DNA of 35,847 nucleotides from Caryophanales bacterium (GCA_947459205.1 CANHCR010000024.1:1-35847), one strand, 5' to 3'; counted from the stretch's first letter, positions 21,953-30,090 are shown. Notes: generated from the sequence alone by a model not told the origin. A program made the numbers and translations.

Positions 21953-22573
21953 TTAACCTAAAACAGCGGTTAGTTTACGCAATGGACCGTCTGGATTCGC
22001 CACATCTAAAATGTCATAGATGCTAATTGGAAACATCGGGATTCCATAGATAGATGTTGTCGCTTCAAAGAGTGGGAAAAAGATGACGAGTGATTTGTCA
22101 GCTAAATAATAATCTTGTTGCGGCTCGATGGACACATATGATTGCGACAGTGGGATATGCCGCTGTCGCATTTGGTTTTGTACAAGCTTTGATAATTTGA
22201 ATACGTGGTTTAAACCAGGCATGAATAAATCGTTTAATTGTAGATTGGTTCCCGTTTTAAGGTCGAAATTTAATGCCTTTAAAATGATTTGTTTTTGTTT
22301 TTGTGATATAGACCGCGCTTCACTGATTAACATGATACTCAAAAATCCGCGTTCATTTGTTTTGATTTCAAAATAGCCGCGGATTTCTGTTTTTTTCGTA
22401 AGTTGTGCTTGGATTTGCAAGTTGATGGCAGCCTTCATTAACGACAAGATTTGCAAATTTATTTTGCTTTGGATCGATTGGTTGGTCAGTCCCGTTATCT
22501 CTGGGTAGATGACTTTGGCCCGTGGTTGGATGATTTGTCGAGTGATGAACGTGACTGGCGGATGAAACGGCAT
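21953..22573 (-). CDS. DUF3298 / RsiV-like domain protein without signal peptide
   Basis: A 206-residue protein. Residues about 15-90 resemble the DUF4163/PdaC-type strand-helix pattern (VIYPEITGLTNQSIQSKIN, then IRGYFEIKTNERGFLSIML). Residues about 100-200 match DUF3298 (FDLKTGTNLQLNDLFMPG, then YYLADKSLVIFFPLFEATTS). In B. subtilis this pair occurs in the extracytoplasmic anti-sigma factor RsiV and in PdaC. Here there is no membrane span, so RsiV function is unlikely. The ribosome binding site AAAGGAG is good. It follows the pirin gene by 24 bases and is probably co-transcribed with it. Confidence 0.8.
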   Translation of the reverse strand: MPFHPPVTFITRQIIQPRAKVIYPEITGLTNQSIQSKINLQILSLMKAAINLQIQAQLTKKTEIRGYFEIKTNERGFLSIMLISEARSISQKQKQIILKALNFDLKTGTNLQLNDLFMPGLNHVFKLSKLVQNQMRQRHIPLSQSYVSIEPQQDYYLADKSLVIFFPLFEATTSIYGIPMFPISIYDILDVANPDGPLRKLTAVLG

Positions 22574-22597
22574 GGGAAAGCCACTCCTTTGTAGAGT

Positions 22598-23299
22598 TTA
22601 AGGTAGGTCGATGAACAAGATTTTGGACTGTTGGAGTGCTTTGATTGTGATTGCCGATTCATCGAATATTCTCAAGGAGTCCCGTCGATTGACGATGGGC
22701 TCCTCGTTAATCTGGAGAGTGCCGTCAATGACAAAAAGGAATGCTCGACGTTCTGATTCGAGTGTATATTCGATTTCTTGGTCAGCATCGAGATTGCATA
22801 AATAAAGAGTTGTGTCTTGGTGAATGTGACCCTCTCCGACTTGGTTCTGGTGTGAGACGACAGGATGCAACTGATTGCAAATTTGCTCAACGTCATAAGT
22901 GACCATTTCATAACCAGGGTCTAATTGTAACGTAGATGGTTCAATCCACAATTGCAATAGTTCCACGGACTCGCTAGTTGACGGGTTTACTTCGGAATGG
23001 CGAATGCCACGACCTGCCGTCATCTTTTGAATAATGCCAGGGCGCATGATTTCAATATTGCCCAAGTCGTCGCGGTGTTCGAGTTCTCCCTTTAATACAA
23101 AAGTGATAATTTCCATGTTGCGATGGGGATGCATGCCGAACCCAGTACCAGGGGCCACCACGTCGTCATTTAATACTCGCAAAGGACCAAATCCCATGTT
23201 CAGCGGATCATAATATTCAGCAAATGAAAAACTGAATTGTGATTGCAGCCAACCGTGATTGACTCGATAACGACGATCTGCTGGGTAATGGTGAATCAT
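22598..23299 (-). CDS. Pirin family protein (cupin, quercetinase-like)
   Basis: A 233-residue bicupin of the pirin/YhhW family. The N-terminal cupin carries the metal ligands in MHPHRNMEIITFVLKGELEH and HSEVNPSTSESVELLQLW; opening residues FSFAEYYDPLNMGFGPLRV are the pirin hallmark. YhhW and human pirin have quercetinase activity in vitro; their role in bacteria is unclear. GAGGAG lies 12 bases before the ATG, a long but usable spacing. A strong promoter lies upstream. It leads an operon with the DUF3298 gene. Confidence 0.9.
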   Translation of the reverse strand: MIHHYPADRRYRVNHGWLQSQFSFSFAEYYDPLNMGFGPLRVLNDDVVAPGTGFGMHPHRNMEIITFVLKGELEHRDDLGNIEIMRPGIIQKMTAGRGIRHSEVNPSTSESVELLQLWIEPSTLQLDPGYEMVTYDVEQICNQLHPVVSHQNQVGEGHIHQDTTLYLCNLDADQEIEYTLESERRAFLFVIDGTLQINEEPIVNRRDSLRIFDESAITIKALQQSKILFIDLP

Positions 23300-23339
23300 A
23301 CGTCGGTGTCACTCCTCGTTTGTGATGATTGCTTTTATC

Positions 23340-23368
23340 AATATAAGTTTGATTTCATAGGTTGTCAA
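23340..23368 (-). promoter_or_regulatory. Consensus promoter of the pirin operon
   Basis: On the minus strand TTGACA (23368-23363) and TATATT (23345-23340) are 17 bases apart, about 40 bases before the pirin ATG. Both boxes are near consensus. Confidence 0.85.
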
Positions 23369-23373
23369 CGAAA

Positions 23374-23415
23374 TAGAGCCTTGTTCAATTCCGTGAGGAA
23401 CTGCACAAGGCTCTA
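23374..23415. other. Long perfect hairpin upstream of pirin promoter
   Basis: TAGAGCCTTGT (23374-23384) pairs perfectly with ACAAGGCTCTA (23405-23415); within the loop TTCC-GTGA-GGAA forms a second stem. There is no strong T-run on either side. It may insulate the pirin promoter from reading through, or belong to an unrecognised RNA. Confidence 0.6.
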
Positions 23416-23858
23416 CGTTATTTCAGGTGTTTCCAATGTTCCTATTACATCCTTTCTACTTTCAACGCTTATCACGGCGTGATTAGAATCTGCTTGAGTT
23501 CCCACATGCTCACAATCGTCGAAGACCGGTGTCACGGACGATCTTCCTTGCGGCGACTGCTACCGACATGTTTCGCTGACCTATTTCAATGGACTATCTC
23601 CTTCCTGTGTCCTGTTTTGAACGTGCCTCGCGGTGGTTTCCTGTTTGGAATGGCATACCTTTATGGTCGATGCCGTGTTGACCGAGAAGCGGTTCGGGCA
23701 CTTCAGAAAGCGCTTTCTTCTTTCTGACTTCATGATAGCGTACGGAGAAAGTAATGTAAATATTCAGAAAATTCGTTTTTTATAAGATTTGGTTGATTCT
23801 AGCATGATTTTCGGGTATTAACTCTTTATTTCGCGGTTTTACGTGGATTCTCTCGGAA
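23416..23858. other. Gene-poor stretch, no convincing feature
   Basis: About 440 bases without a supported gene. Short frames in both directions (for example 23479-23727 on plus, and a 50-codon frame on minus near 23730) lack ribosome binding sites and recognisable domains. It could be a decayed mobile element or an RNA gene ending at the 23374-23415 hairpin; neither can be supported from reading alone. Confidence 0.5.
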
Positions 23859-24155
23859 TTACATATCAGTAAAATTGACAGTGCCGACGATTGATGATAA
23901 AAATTCCTTTAGTTCTTCGGCTTCGTCTTCTTTGAGTTTGTACACGTGCTCTAAATAACCTTCTTCGGCAAGGTCGTCTGGTCCGATAATGGCAGTGCGC
24001 CCTGTTTGCAAATCAATGACGAGTTTTTTGCCGTAGAAGCGATCCGTTGTCGTAATGGCGAAATCAAAGCGACACGTTTGCCCGAAAAAGCAGACGAAGC
24101 GCGTTCTGGTTTCCTCAACTGTGTCATACATAAATGTAAATTCTTCGATGGACAT
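23859..24155 (-). CDS. DUF3055-like cytosolic protein
   Basis: A 98-residue protein. Start ATG 24155 is favoured because GAGGTG is 6 bases upstream and overlaps the alternative GTG 24164. The sequence FMYDTVEETRTRFVCFFGQT, then RFDFAITTTDRFYGKKLVID, then GPDDLAEEGYLEHVY fits the DUF3055 (SAV0927-like) family of small Firmicutes proteins of unknown function. It follows corA by 35 bases on the same strand and is probably in the same transcript. No domain gives a biochemical role. Confidence 0.7.
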   Translation of the reverse strand: MSIEEFTFMYDTVEETRTRFVCFFGQTCRFDFAITTTDRFYGKKLVIDLQTGRTAIIGPDDLAEEGYLEHVYKLKEDEAEELKEFLSSIVGTVNFTDM

Positions 24156-24190
24156 GAACAGCACCTCAAAATCGTAGTAGATGGGTTGGA

Positions 24191-25126
24191 TTATAGCCAG
24201 TCTTTTTTGCGGAACACGAGAAACATGCCCGCACCGACGAGCACGATGATGCCGATAATCAAATAAAAACCGTACCAGACGTTCGTTTCCGGCATGAATT
24301 TAAAATTCATTCCGTACACACCTGTAATCAGTGTGAGCGGCATGAAGATGGTCGTCAAGGCAGTGAACACGCGCATGATGTCATTGGCACGATGGGCGAG
24401 ACTTGATTGATACGCCTCACGCAAGTTGCCCATCAAATCGCGAAACGTATCGAACGTCTCGATGACTTTCACGGCGTTCTCCAAAATATCGCTGAAATAT
24501 TTTTGTAGTTGATGGTTGATCAGTTTCAGTTCGCGTTTGTTGAGCGCGGCAATCAAGTCGCGCTGTGGTCCGAGCACTTTTTTGAGCCACAAGATTTCAC
24601 TGCGCAACCCAATAATTTCATTAAGATGCGTCTTCTTCGTGTGCATCAAAATGTGCTCCTCTAGGCGCTCAATCCGCGCTTCGATTCGCAAGGCAACACC
24701 AAAGTAACTGTCGACAATTAGGTCAATCAAGTGATACAGAAAGCGGTCGGCCGAATTGACTTCTTCTTCCAACAAAATCGGCTTAATCGCACGCAGTTCG
24801 TTGATTTTCTGTTTAGTGACTGTAATGATGAAGTGACGTCCGAGAAAGATGTTGGCCGCCCGCAAAAAGATTTCTTCATCGTCAAAGCGAATACTGTTGA
24901 TGACGAGAAAGTAGTGGTGTTCGTGTAGCACGATTTTTGGACGTTGTTCTTCCTCGCTGATGCAATCTTCGATGTCCAATTCCTCTAATTTGAACAGTTC
25001 CTGCAACTGCTCCAGTTCGTCTGGATTGGCGTCAATCCAATAAAAGCCTTGTTCAGGCGGATGAACGGTGTCTGCTAAATTTTTCACGAACGTAAACACG
25101 CCGTTATGGACGTGACGGATTTTCAT
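24191..25126 (-). CDS. corA: CorA family divalent metal ion transporter
   Basis: A 311-residue protein with the CorA layout: soluble alpha/beta domain (residues about 1-150), long stalk helix (about 150-250, rich in Glu and Lys), then two membrane spans with the selectivity motif Y-G-M-N (ITGVYGMNFKFMPE) between them and a basic end (FRKKDWL). It forms pentameric Mg2+ (or Co2+/Ni2+) channels. Start ATG 25126 follows AGGAG; GTG 25135 overlaps that site. The mRNA has a leader of about 190 bases with a 41-codon frame, so translation-linked control is possible. Confidence 0.93.
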   Translation of the reverse strand: MKIRHVHNGVFTFVKNLADTVHPPEQGFYWIDANPDELEQLQELFKLEELDIEDCISEEEQRPKIVLHEHHYFLVINSIRFDDEEIFLRAANIFLGRHFIITVTKQKINELRAIKPILLEEEVNSADRFLYHLIDLIVDSYFGVALRIEARIERLEEHILMHTKKTHLNEIIGLRSEILWLKKVLGPQRDLIAALNKRELKLINHQLQKYFSDILENAVKVIETFDTFRDLMGNLREAYQSSLAHRANDIMRVFTALTTIFMPLTLITGVYGMNFKFMPETNVWYGFYLIIGIIVLVGAGMFLVFRKKDWL

Positions 25127-25166
25127 GGGATTCACTCCTGTCTAAGCGGAGCGCGAACCATCATCA

Positions 25167-25292
25167 CTACCCGTTCTGAGCGCTCAGAGGATGAGCGAAA
25201 CATGTAGTGCGGCGCGCGCTAGTTGCTATTGAAAATGTTGATAATCGGCTAATCTGTCGGGGTTGACTACGCTCACCATCCATACGTCTCAT
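25167..25292 (-). CDS. Possible 41-residue leader peptide of corA
   Basis: Within the corA leader an ATG (25292) near GAGGAG opens a frame of 41 codons that stops 40 bases before the corA start. The spacing from GAGGAG to this ATG is too short (2 bases), so the internal ATG at 25283 with 11-base spacing may be the true start. The peptide is Arg- and Ser-rich with scattered Pro, and has no known family. The mRNA also carries the palindrome CTGAGCGCTCAG (about 25176-25187) in the 3' part of this frame. Evidence for translation is weak. Confidence 0.25.
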   Translation of the reverse strand: MRRMDGERSQPRQISRLSTFSIATSARRTTCFAHPLSAQNG

Positions 25293-25321
25293 CACTCCTC
25301 TGCATCTAAGTTTACTTGATA

Positions 25322-25350
25322 AGTATAACGCTACTTCCGAACAGTGACAA
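25322..25350 (-). promoter_or_regulatory. Promoter of corA
   Basis: On the minus strand TTGTCA (25350-25345) and TATACT (25327-25322) lie 17 bases apart, which places the transcript start near 25315 and gives a leader of about 190 bases. Confidence 0.75.
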
Positions 25351-25387
25351 GACGCGGCCGTGTATCTTCATCTTATGCCGAATAAAC

Positions 25388-25416
25388 TTGACCTGCGCCC
25401 GTTTTTTCGCTACATT
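25388..25416 (+). promoter_or_regulatory. Promoter of the SAM riboswitch-metA transcript
   Basis: TTGACC (25388-25393) and TACATT (25411-25416) are 17 bases apart, giving a start near 25423, shortly before the aptamer. Confidence 0.65.
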
Positions 25417-25440
25417 ATATTTATCAAAATTACATAATCA

Positions 25441-25669
25441 CTCTTATCCGGAGTAGGCGGAGGGACTGGCCCTGTGAAGCCCGGCAACCACGCGCGACCT
25501 GATGCGAATTGAGCGATTAGCGCTCATCGACAGGCACGTGAACGGTGCTAATTCCTGCGAAAACGAAAGTTTTCGACAGATGAGAGAAGATGAGGCTGTG
25601 CAGCGAGATTTCTATAAGTCTAGCACGAACATACCAGGTCTTCTCTGAACGTAGAGAAGGTCTTTTTTA
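25441..25669 (+). ncRNA. SAM-I (S-box) riboswitch with terminator
   Basis: The aptamer (25441-25590) contains the S-box core: CTTATCCGGAG, GGAGGGACTGGCCC, TGAAGCCCGGCAACC, GGTGCTAATTCCTGC, then GACAGATGAGAG. P1 pairs CTCTTATC (25441-25448) with GATGAGAG (25579-25586). A terminator follows (CTTCTCT / AGAGAAG, then TTTTTT, 25636-25669). AGAGAAGA (25583-25590) is perfectly complementary to TCTTCTCT (25639-25646), so an antiterminator can form when P1 is open. High SAM should thus stop transcription of metA and the following gene. Confidence 0.95.
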
Positions 25670-25704
25670 TTTTCATCACCAAGAGAAAGGAGTGGACCTC
25701 AGAG

Positions 25705-26643
25705 ATGCCAATCAAAATTCCTGACTTGCTACCTGCCAAAGAAGTGTTGTACAAAGAGAATATTTTCGTGATGGATGATTCGCGGGCTTTTCACCAAGAC
25801 ATACGTGCGCAGCGGATTGTCATTCTCAACTTGATGCCGACGAAGGAAACGACGGAAACGCAAATTTTGCGACTGCTGAGCAATTCGCCGCTTCAGGTGG
25901 AAGTGACGTTCCTGCATCCGAAGTCGCACGTTTCACGCAACACTTCATTCGAGCACCTGACCGCATTTTATAAAACGTTCGATCAAATTGAGTCGCAAAA
26001 GTTTGACGGGTTGATTGTCACGGGGGCGCCGCTCGGGCAAATTGCGTACGAAGAAGTGAATTATTGGGACGAATTGACGCAAATAATGAAGTGGTCGAAG
26101 CGCAACGTGACGTCGACGCTTTATATGTGTTGGGCCGCGCATGCTGGACTCTACTATCATTACGGAGTGCAGAAACATTTGCTGGAGCAAAAGAAGTTCG
26201 GCGTGTTTCCGCATCAAGTGCGCGTTCGCAGCAGCAAGTTGTTGCGCGGGTTTGATGATGAGTTTTTGATTCCGCATTCGCGCCATTCCGAGGTTCGCGA
26301 GGAAGATATTCGCAAGGTGCCGCAACTCAACATCCTTGCTTCGTCGGAGGCGGCGGGCGTCTATCTGGTGGCGTCGTTTGATGGCAAGCAGGTGTTCGTG
26401 ACGGGCCATTCTGAGTATGACGCGTTGACGCTGCATGAGGAGTACATGCGCGATGTGAGCAAAGGGTTGCCGATTGAGCCGCCGCACAACTATTATCCAG
26501 ACAATGACCCGCAACGTGCGCCGCTGCACCGCTGGCGCTCGCACGCAAATTTGCTGTTCACGAACTGGCTCAACTACTACGTGTATCAGGAAACGCCGTA
26601 TGTGCTCGAGGATGAGGACATGGATTTTATGGGCTATCTTTGA
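25705..26643 (+). CDS. metA: Homoserine O-acyltransferase MetA, predicted succinyltransferase
   Basis: A 312-residue enzyme that acylates L-homoserine in the first committed step of methionine synthesis. The nucleophile is C142 in [10 protein letters not shown]; His236 and Glu238 in TGHSEYD complete the triad; the [20 protein letters not shown] end is diagnostic. The residue that sets acyl-CoA choice in this family (position 111: Glu favours acetyl-CoA in B. cereus MetA, Gly favours succinyl-CoA in E. coli) is Gly here, in [13 protein letters not shown]. The prediction is therefore O-succinylhomoserine, unusual for Bacilli. It is under the SAM riboswitch and followed by a cystathionine gamma-synthase gene 21 bases downstream. 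Ribosome binding site AAAGGAG. Confidence 0.95.
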   Translation: MPIKIPDLLPAKEVLYKENIFVMDDSRAFHQDIRAQRIVILNLMPTKETTETQILRLLSNSPLQVEVTFLHPKSHVSRNTSFEHLTAFYKTFDQIESQKFDGLIVTGAPLGQIAYEEVNYWDELTQIMKWSKRNVTSTLYMCWAAHAGLYYHYGVQKHLLEQKKFGVFPHQVRVRSSKLLRGFDDEFLIPHSRHSEVREEDIRKVPQLNILASSEAAGVYLVASFDGKQVFVTGHSEYDALTLHEEYMRDVSKGLPIEPPHNYYPDNDPQRAPLHRWRSHANLLFTNWLNYYVYQETPYVLEDEDMDFMGYL

Positions 26644-26664
26644 TTGATTTTGGAGGGGAAAGCA

Positions 26665-27840
26665 ATGGCAGATGAGAAAACACGTTATCATATCGACAGT
26701 CGTTTGGCACAAATCGGGTCGGTCGATGATCCGGTGACGGGTGCGGTCAGTTATCCGATTTATCAGGCGACGGCGTTTCGTCATCCGGCACTCGGTAAGA
26801 GTACAGGGTTCGACTATTCACGCACGAAAAATCCGACGCGCGCCGTACTTGAGGCGGCTATCGCTGATTTGGAAGGCGGTGACGGCGGGGTCGCATGTAC
26901 GACGGGGATGGCGGCGTTGCAAGTGGTGTTTTCGCTGTTTTCGCAGGGCGATCACATCATCGTCTCGCTCGATTTGTATGGTGGCACGTATCGTTTGATT
27001 GAAAAAGTGTTTGGGCGCTTTGGCATCACGGCAACGTATGTGGATACGAATGATTTGGCGGCGTTGGAACGGAGCAAGCAGGCGAACACGAAGGCGGTGT
27101 TTATTGAAACGCCGACCAATCCGCTGATGATGATTACCGATTTGCGGGCGGTGTCGAACTGGGCGAAGCAACACGGTTTGTTGACGATTGTCGACAACAC
27201 GCTGCTGACGCCATATTTTCAACGGCCGCTTGAGCTCGGTGCGGATGTCGTGGTGCATAGTGGGACGAAGTATTTGGGCGGGCATAACGATGTGCTCGCA
27301 GGCTTGGTGGTCAGCAAAGGCGCGGAACTGACGGAACAGATCGGCTTCCTCAATAATGCGATGGGGACGGTGTTAGGTGCGCATGACTCATGGTTGTTGA
27401 TGCGCGGGATGAAGACGCTTGCCTTGCGGATGGAGCGCCATCAGCAAAATGCGACGGCGGTGGCGAAGTTTTTGCAAACGCACCCGTTGGTTGAGCATGT
27501 GTATTACCCGGCGCTCGAGCATCATCCAGGGCACGCGATTCAAGCCGGGCAGACAAGCGGCAATACGGGGATTTTTTCGTTCAAAATTAAGAGCGGTGCG
27601 TATGTCGAGGCGATTTTGCGGCACATCAAGTTGATTGCGTTTGCAGAAAGTTTGGGCGGCGTTGAGTCGCTGATGACGTATCCGATGGTGCAGACGCATT
27701 CTAACATTCCTGAGGAGATTCGCAACGCGATCGGCGTCGACGAGAAACTGTTACGCATTTCGTGTGGCATCGAGCATGCGGACGATCTGATTGCCGATCT
27801 GGCGCAGGCGTTTGCGGCGGCGCAGGCGGAGTTGGGGTAG
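26665..27840 (+). CDS. metI: Cystathionine gamma-synthase/lyase family PLP enzyme
   Basis: A 391-residue PLP-dependent Cys/Met metabolism enzyme, start ATG 26665 behind GGAGGGG. PLP Lys202 lies in VVHSGTKYLGGHNDV; other family motifs are YSRTKNPTRAVLE, CTTGMAALQ, ETPTNPLM and IVDNTLLTPYF. The GGHNDVLAGLV form is like B. subtilis MetI, which makes cystathionine or homocysteine from acylhomoserine. Position after metA under the SAM riboswitch argues for a biosynthetic role rather than the lyase (MccB) role; MetB naming is equally fair if the substrate is O-succinylhomoserine. Gene symbol is therefore tentative. Terminator follows. Confidence 0.9.
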   Translation: MADEKTRYHIDSRLAQIGSVDDPVTGAVSYPIYQATAFRHPALGKSTGFDYSRTKNPTRAVLEAAIADLEGGDGGVACTTGMAALQVVFSLFSQGDHIIVSLDLYGGTYRLIEKVFGRFGITATYVDTNDLAALERSKQANTKAVFIETPTNPLMMITDLRAVSNWAKQHGLLTIVDNTLLTPYFQRPLELGADVVVHSGTKYLGGHNDVLAGLVVSKGAELTEQIGFLNNAMGTVLGAHDSWLLMRGMKTLALRMERHQQNATAVAKFLQTHPLVEHVYYPALEHHPGHAIQAGQTSGNTGIFSFKIKSGAYVEAILRHIKLIAFAESLGGVESLMTYPMVQTHSNIPEEIRNAIGVDEKLLRISCGIEHADDLIADLAQAFAAAQAELG

Positions 27841-27875
27841 AACGGAGCAGAATGGAACGGAACGGAACGTATAGG

Positions 27876-27899
27876 ACGGGCAGCAATGCCCGTTTTTTT
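27876..27899 (+). terminator. Rho-independent terminator of the metA operon
   Basis: ACGGGC (27876-27881) pairs with GCCCGT (27888-27893) around AGCAAT, followed by TTTTTT. The hairpin resembles the one in the dispersed repeats, but the rest of the repeat is absent here. Confidence 0.85.
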
Positions 27900-27931
27900 A
27901 TGCTTATTTCATCGATAAATGTATATTATAC

Positions 27932-27960
27932 TTTACAATTTGAAAAATAAGTATTACAAT
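27932..27960 (+). promoter_or_regulatory. Promoter of the natAB-like operon
   Basis: TTTACA (27932-27937) and TACAAT (27955-27960) are 17 bases apart. A small palindrome, GTATATTATAC (27921-27931), touches the -35 and could bind a regulator such as the XRE protein encoded in the operon. Confidence 0.65.
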
Positions 27961-27986
27961 TCAGGTAACTAGCAGGAGGTGGCGGT

Positions 27987-28712
27987 ATGGTGCTGGAAGT
28001 CGAAAAAGTTAGTAAGCAGTTTATCCATGAAAAACAAACCGTTGATGCGGTGCGCGATGTATCTTTTGCTATCGCGGCAGGTGAGACGGTCGGGTTGATC
28101 GGCCCGAATGGAGCGGGTAAGAGCACCTTGATGCGCATGATTGCGACGTTGATGAAACCGAGTAGCGGGAACATCTCCGTTGATGGGTACGATGTCGTTG
28201 CTCATCCACAAGCGGCGAAAGCGCGTATGGGGTATGTCTCACTCGATACGAATTTGCCGGAGCAGATGAGCGGTGCGCAGTTGCTGCGCTATTTTGCCCG
28301 CATCTACGAACTCGATGCACAGGTGGCAGAACGCCGGATCGCAGATTGGGCGGATCGCCTTCGTCTTCATGAATATATGCAAAAGCCGTTCGGGCAATTA
28401 TCCACCGGTAATAAGCAGAAGATCTCACTGGTACGAGGACTGTTGCATCAACCAAAATTTTTGTTGCTCGACGAACCGAGCAATGGGCTCGATATTTTGG
28501 CGCTCGGTACGTTGCGAGAAATGTTGCAATCATTGAAAAAGGATGGCACCGCGATTCTCATCTCGTCGCACATTTTGCAAGATATTCAGTTGTGTGATCG
28601 TGTGCTTGTGATGCATGAAGGAGCGCTCATTCGCAACGAACCGCTTGCACAAATCAGTGAACGGCTCGTTTCGTTGGAAGAATATTATCTCAAGGCGGTG
28701 AGTGTTCGATGA
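27987..28712 (+). CDS. ABC transporter ATP-binding protein, NatA-like
   Basis: A 241-residue ABC ATPase with AGGAGGTGG as ribosome binding site. Walker A GPNGAGKST (residue about 38), Q-loop near the SLDTNL stretch, signature LSTGNKQKISLVRG, Walker B LLLDEPSNGLD, and switch His in SSHIL. The C-terminal part is short, as in NatA/YhaQ-type ATPases. Its last codons overlap the permease gene by 4 bases. The pair resembles B. subtilis NatAB, which exports Na+; the substrate here cannot be read from the sequence. Confidence 0.9.
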   Translation: MVLEVEKVSKQFIHEKQTVDAVRDVSFAIAAGETVGLIGPNGAGKSTLMRMIATLMKPSSGNISVDGYDVVAHPQAAKARMGYVSLDTNLPEQMSGAQLLRYFARIYELDAQVAERRIADWADRLRLHEYMQKPFGQLSTGNKQKISLVRGLLHQPKFLLLDEPSNGLDILALGTLREMLQSLKKDGTAILISSHILQDIQLCDRVLVMHEGALIRNEPLAQISERLVSLEEYYLKAVSVR

Positions 28713-29857
28713 ATATTGGCAGAATGTGGACGCTTGCTTGGCGCGATCTGTGGCATGCGCTGCGCGATAAACGCAACATGACGACAATCCTTCTGATTTC
28801 CGTCATCATCTACCCGGCGCTGATCGTCGGCGTCAGTTGGTTTCAATCGAATCAGCAAACGGAAGCGCTCGAAACCGTCTATTTGCTGCAAGTCGATGAT
28901 CGTGAACTATTCAATCGTCTGCTCGAAACGTTGCCGCCGCCATTCAAATATGAGTTGCGAGACGGTGCGTCGACCGAGTCACTTGACGGAACTTTGCTGA
29001 TTCAACGGGATGGCACGGGGTACGCGGTCACGTGGGAGCAGCGCAGCGATCGCAATCGCAACGTTTTTCTTAATGAGCAGATGGTTTCGTGGATTACGCA
29101 GTGCAATGAGCTGCTACGTTTGGAAAAATTAAAGGAAGTTGGCGTCACCACCCAGATTTTGCAACCGGTCAAGTTCAACGTCGTCGACGTGACGCCGGAG
29201 GAGCAACGGCAAAATCCGCTGATCGGCATGCTTGGTTACTTTATGGCGCTTGGCATTATCGTCGGCGGAATGGGTATTGCTATTGACACAACGGCCGGTG
29301 AAAAAGAGCGGAAAACATTGCTCACCTTATATGCAAGCCCGCATACAGTGGCAGAAATAATGAGCGCAAAGCTGATCCATATTTCTTTTTTTGCGGTGCT
29401 GGCTGCGATATTGAACGTGATCTCAATGGGGGTCTCGCTCACTGTGTTGTTGCCGATGATAGAAAAAGATTTGGAGGCCGGACTGCGGCTCGATGCAGCA
29501 GTGTTTATCCAACTGCTCAGTCTGGTAATCGTGCTGGCCGTACTATTAAGTGCGCTCATGCTCGCGATTGGCATTTATGCACGCACCATCAAAGAGGCCA
29601 CCTCCTGGATGACGCCACTCCTGTTTGTCGTTATTTTTATCGGCTTGACTTGGTCGTCGGTCGATGCCGAACCATTTTCATGGGTGTACTGGACACCAAT
29701 CGTCAACGTATTCGTTAGCATTAGTGATACCTTCAGCCATAAACTGACCGTTGCACATTGGTCGATTACCTTAGGTACGATGATAATTGCGATTGTTTTT
29801 TTCAGCATGCTGACAAAGAAATTATTTCAATCGGAGTCCGTGTTGTTCAGAAATTAA
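28709..29857 (+). CDS. ABC transporter permease, NatB-like
   Basis: A 382-residue ABC-2 type permease: first span at about residues 24-44 (NMTTILLISVIIYPALIVGV), a large outer domain (about 45-170), then five to six spans from about 175 on. The GEKERKTLLTLYASPHTVAEIMSAKL loop is typical of NatB and related exporters. It works with the ATPase encoded upstream. ATGA overlap with that gene ensures equal translation. In B. subtilis NatB is about the same size. Confidence 0.88.
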   Translation: MNIGRMWTLAWRDLWHALRDKRNMTTILLISVIIYPALIVGVSWFQSNQQTEALETVYLLQVDDRELFNRLLETLPPPFKYELRDGASTESLDGTLLIQRDGTGYAVTWEQRSDRNRNVFLNEQMVSWITQCNELLRLEKLKEVGVTTQILQPVKFNVVDVTPEEQRQNPLIGMLGYFMALGIIVGGMGIAIDTTAGEKERKTLLTLYASPHTVAEIMSAKLIHISFFAVLAAILNVISMGVSLTVLLPMIEKDLEAGLRLDAAVFIQLLSLVIVLAVLLSALMLAIGIYARTIKEATSWMTPLLFVVIFIGLTWSSVDAEPFSWVYWTPIVNVFVSISDTFSHKLTVAHWSITLGTMIIAIVFFSMLTKKLFQSESVLFRN

Positions 29858-29880
29858 TCGAGGAAAGGACTGTGTTGTCG

Positions 29881-30090
29881 ATGCGATTAGCGAACCGGGT
29901 GCGTGAACTTCGAGCGCGTTTCCGTCTATCTCAGCACGAACTGGCTGAGCAAATTGAAGTGTCGCGGCAGACGATTGCGCTCATCGAGCGTGGCGATTAC
30001 TCGCCGTCAGTGGTGATCGCACTCAAAATGGCGCAACTTTTCAAAGAACCGGTGGAAATGATTTTTTACTTGGAGGAGGAGCAGCAATGA
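29881..30090 (+). CDS. XRE-family helix-turn-helix regulator
   Basis: A 69-residue Cro/CI-type regulator. The HTH spans RVRELRARFRLSQHELAEQI, then EVSRQTIALIERGDYSPSV; the C-terminal helix ends in FYLEEEQQ. ATG 29881 is taken as start, though TTG 29875 or GTG 29872 are better spaced from AGGAAAGG (29861-29868). Very short XRE proteins of this type are commonly coupled to membrane protein genes in Firmicutes; here the stop overlaps the DUF3169 gene by ATGA. It is a likely regulator of this operon. Confidence 0.85.
   Translation: MRLANRVRELRARFRLSQHELAEQIEVSRQTIALIERGDYSPSVVIALKMAQLFKEPVEMIFYLEEEQQ

Noticed and set aside
21953-22573. RsiV-like anti-sigma factor
   Set aside because: The DUF3298 region fits, but there is no membrane span and no sigma factor gene next to it.
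23479-23727. 82-codon plus-strand frame in the gene-poor stretch
   Set aside because: No ribosome binding site, biased composition typical of a chance frame, and no domain.
25127-25330. M-box riboswitch before corA
   Set aside because: The leader has palindromes and a small frame but none of the M-box consensus blocks.
27841-27870. GGAAC triplet-like direct repeats after the cystathionine gamma-synthase gene
   Set aside because: Only three short units before a normal terminator; too little to call a repeat element.
27876-27899. A fifth copy of the structured repeat
   Set aside because: Only the terminator hairpin (ACGGGC/GCCCGT) is alike; the upstream GTTTGGCCC and AGTCGGCA blocks are missing.
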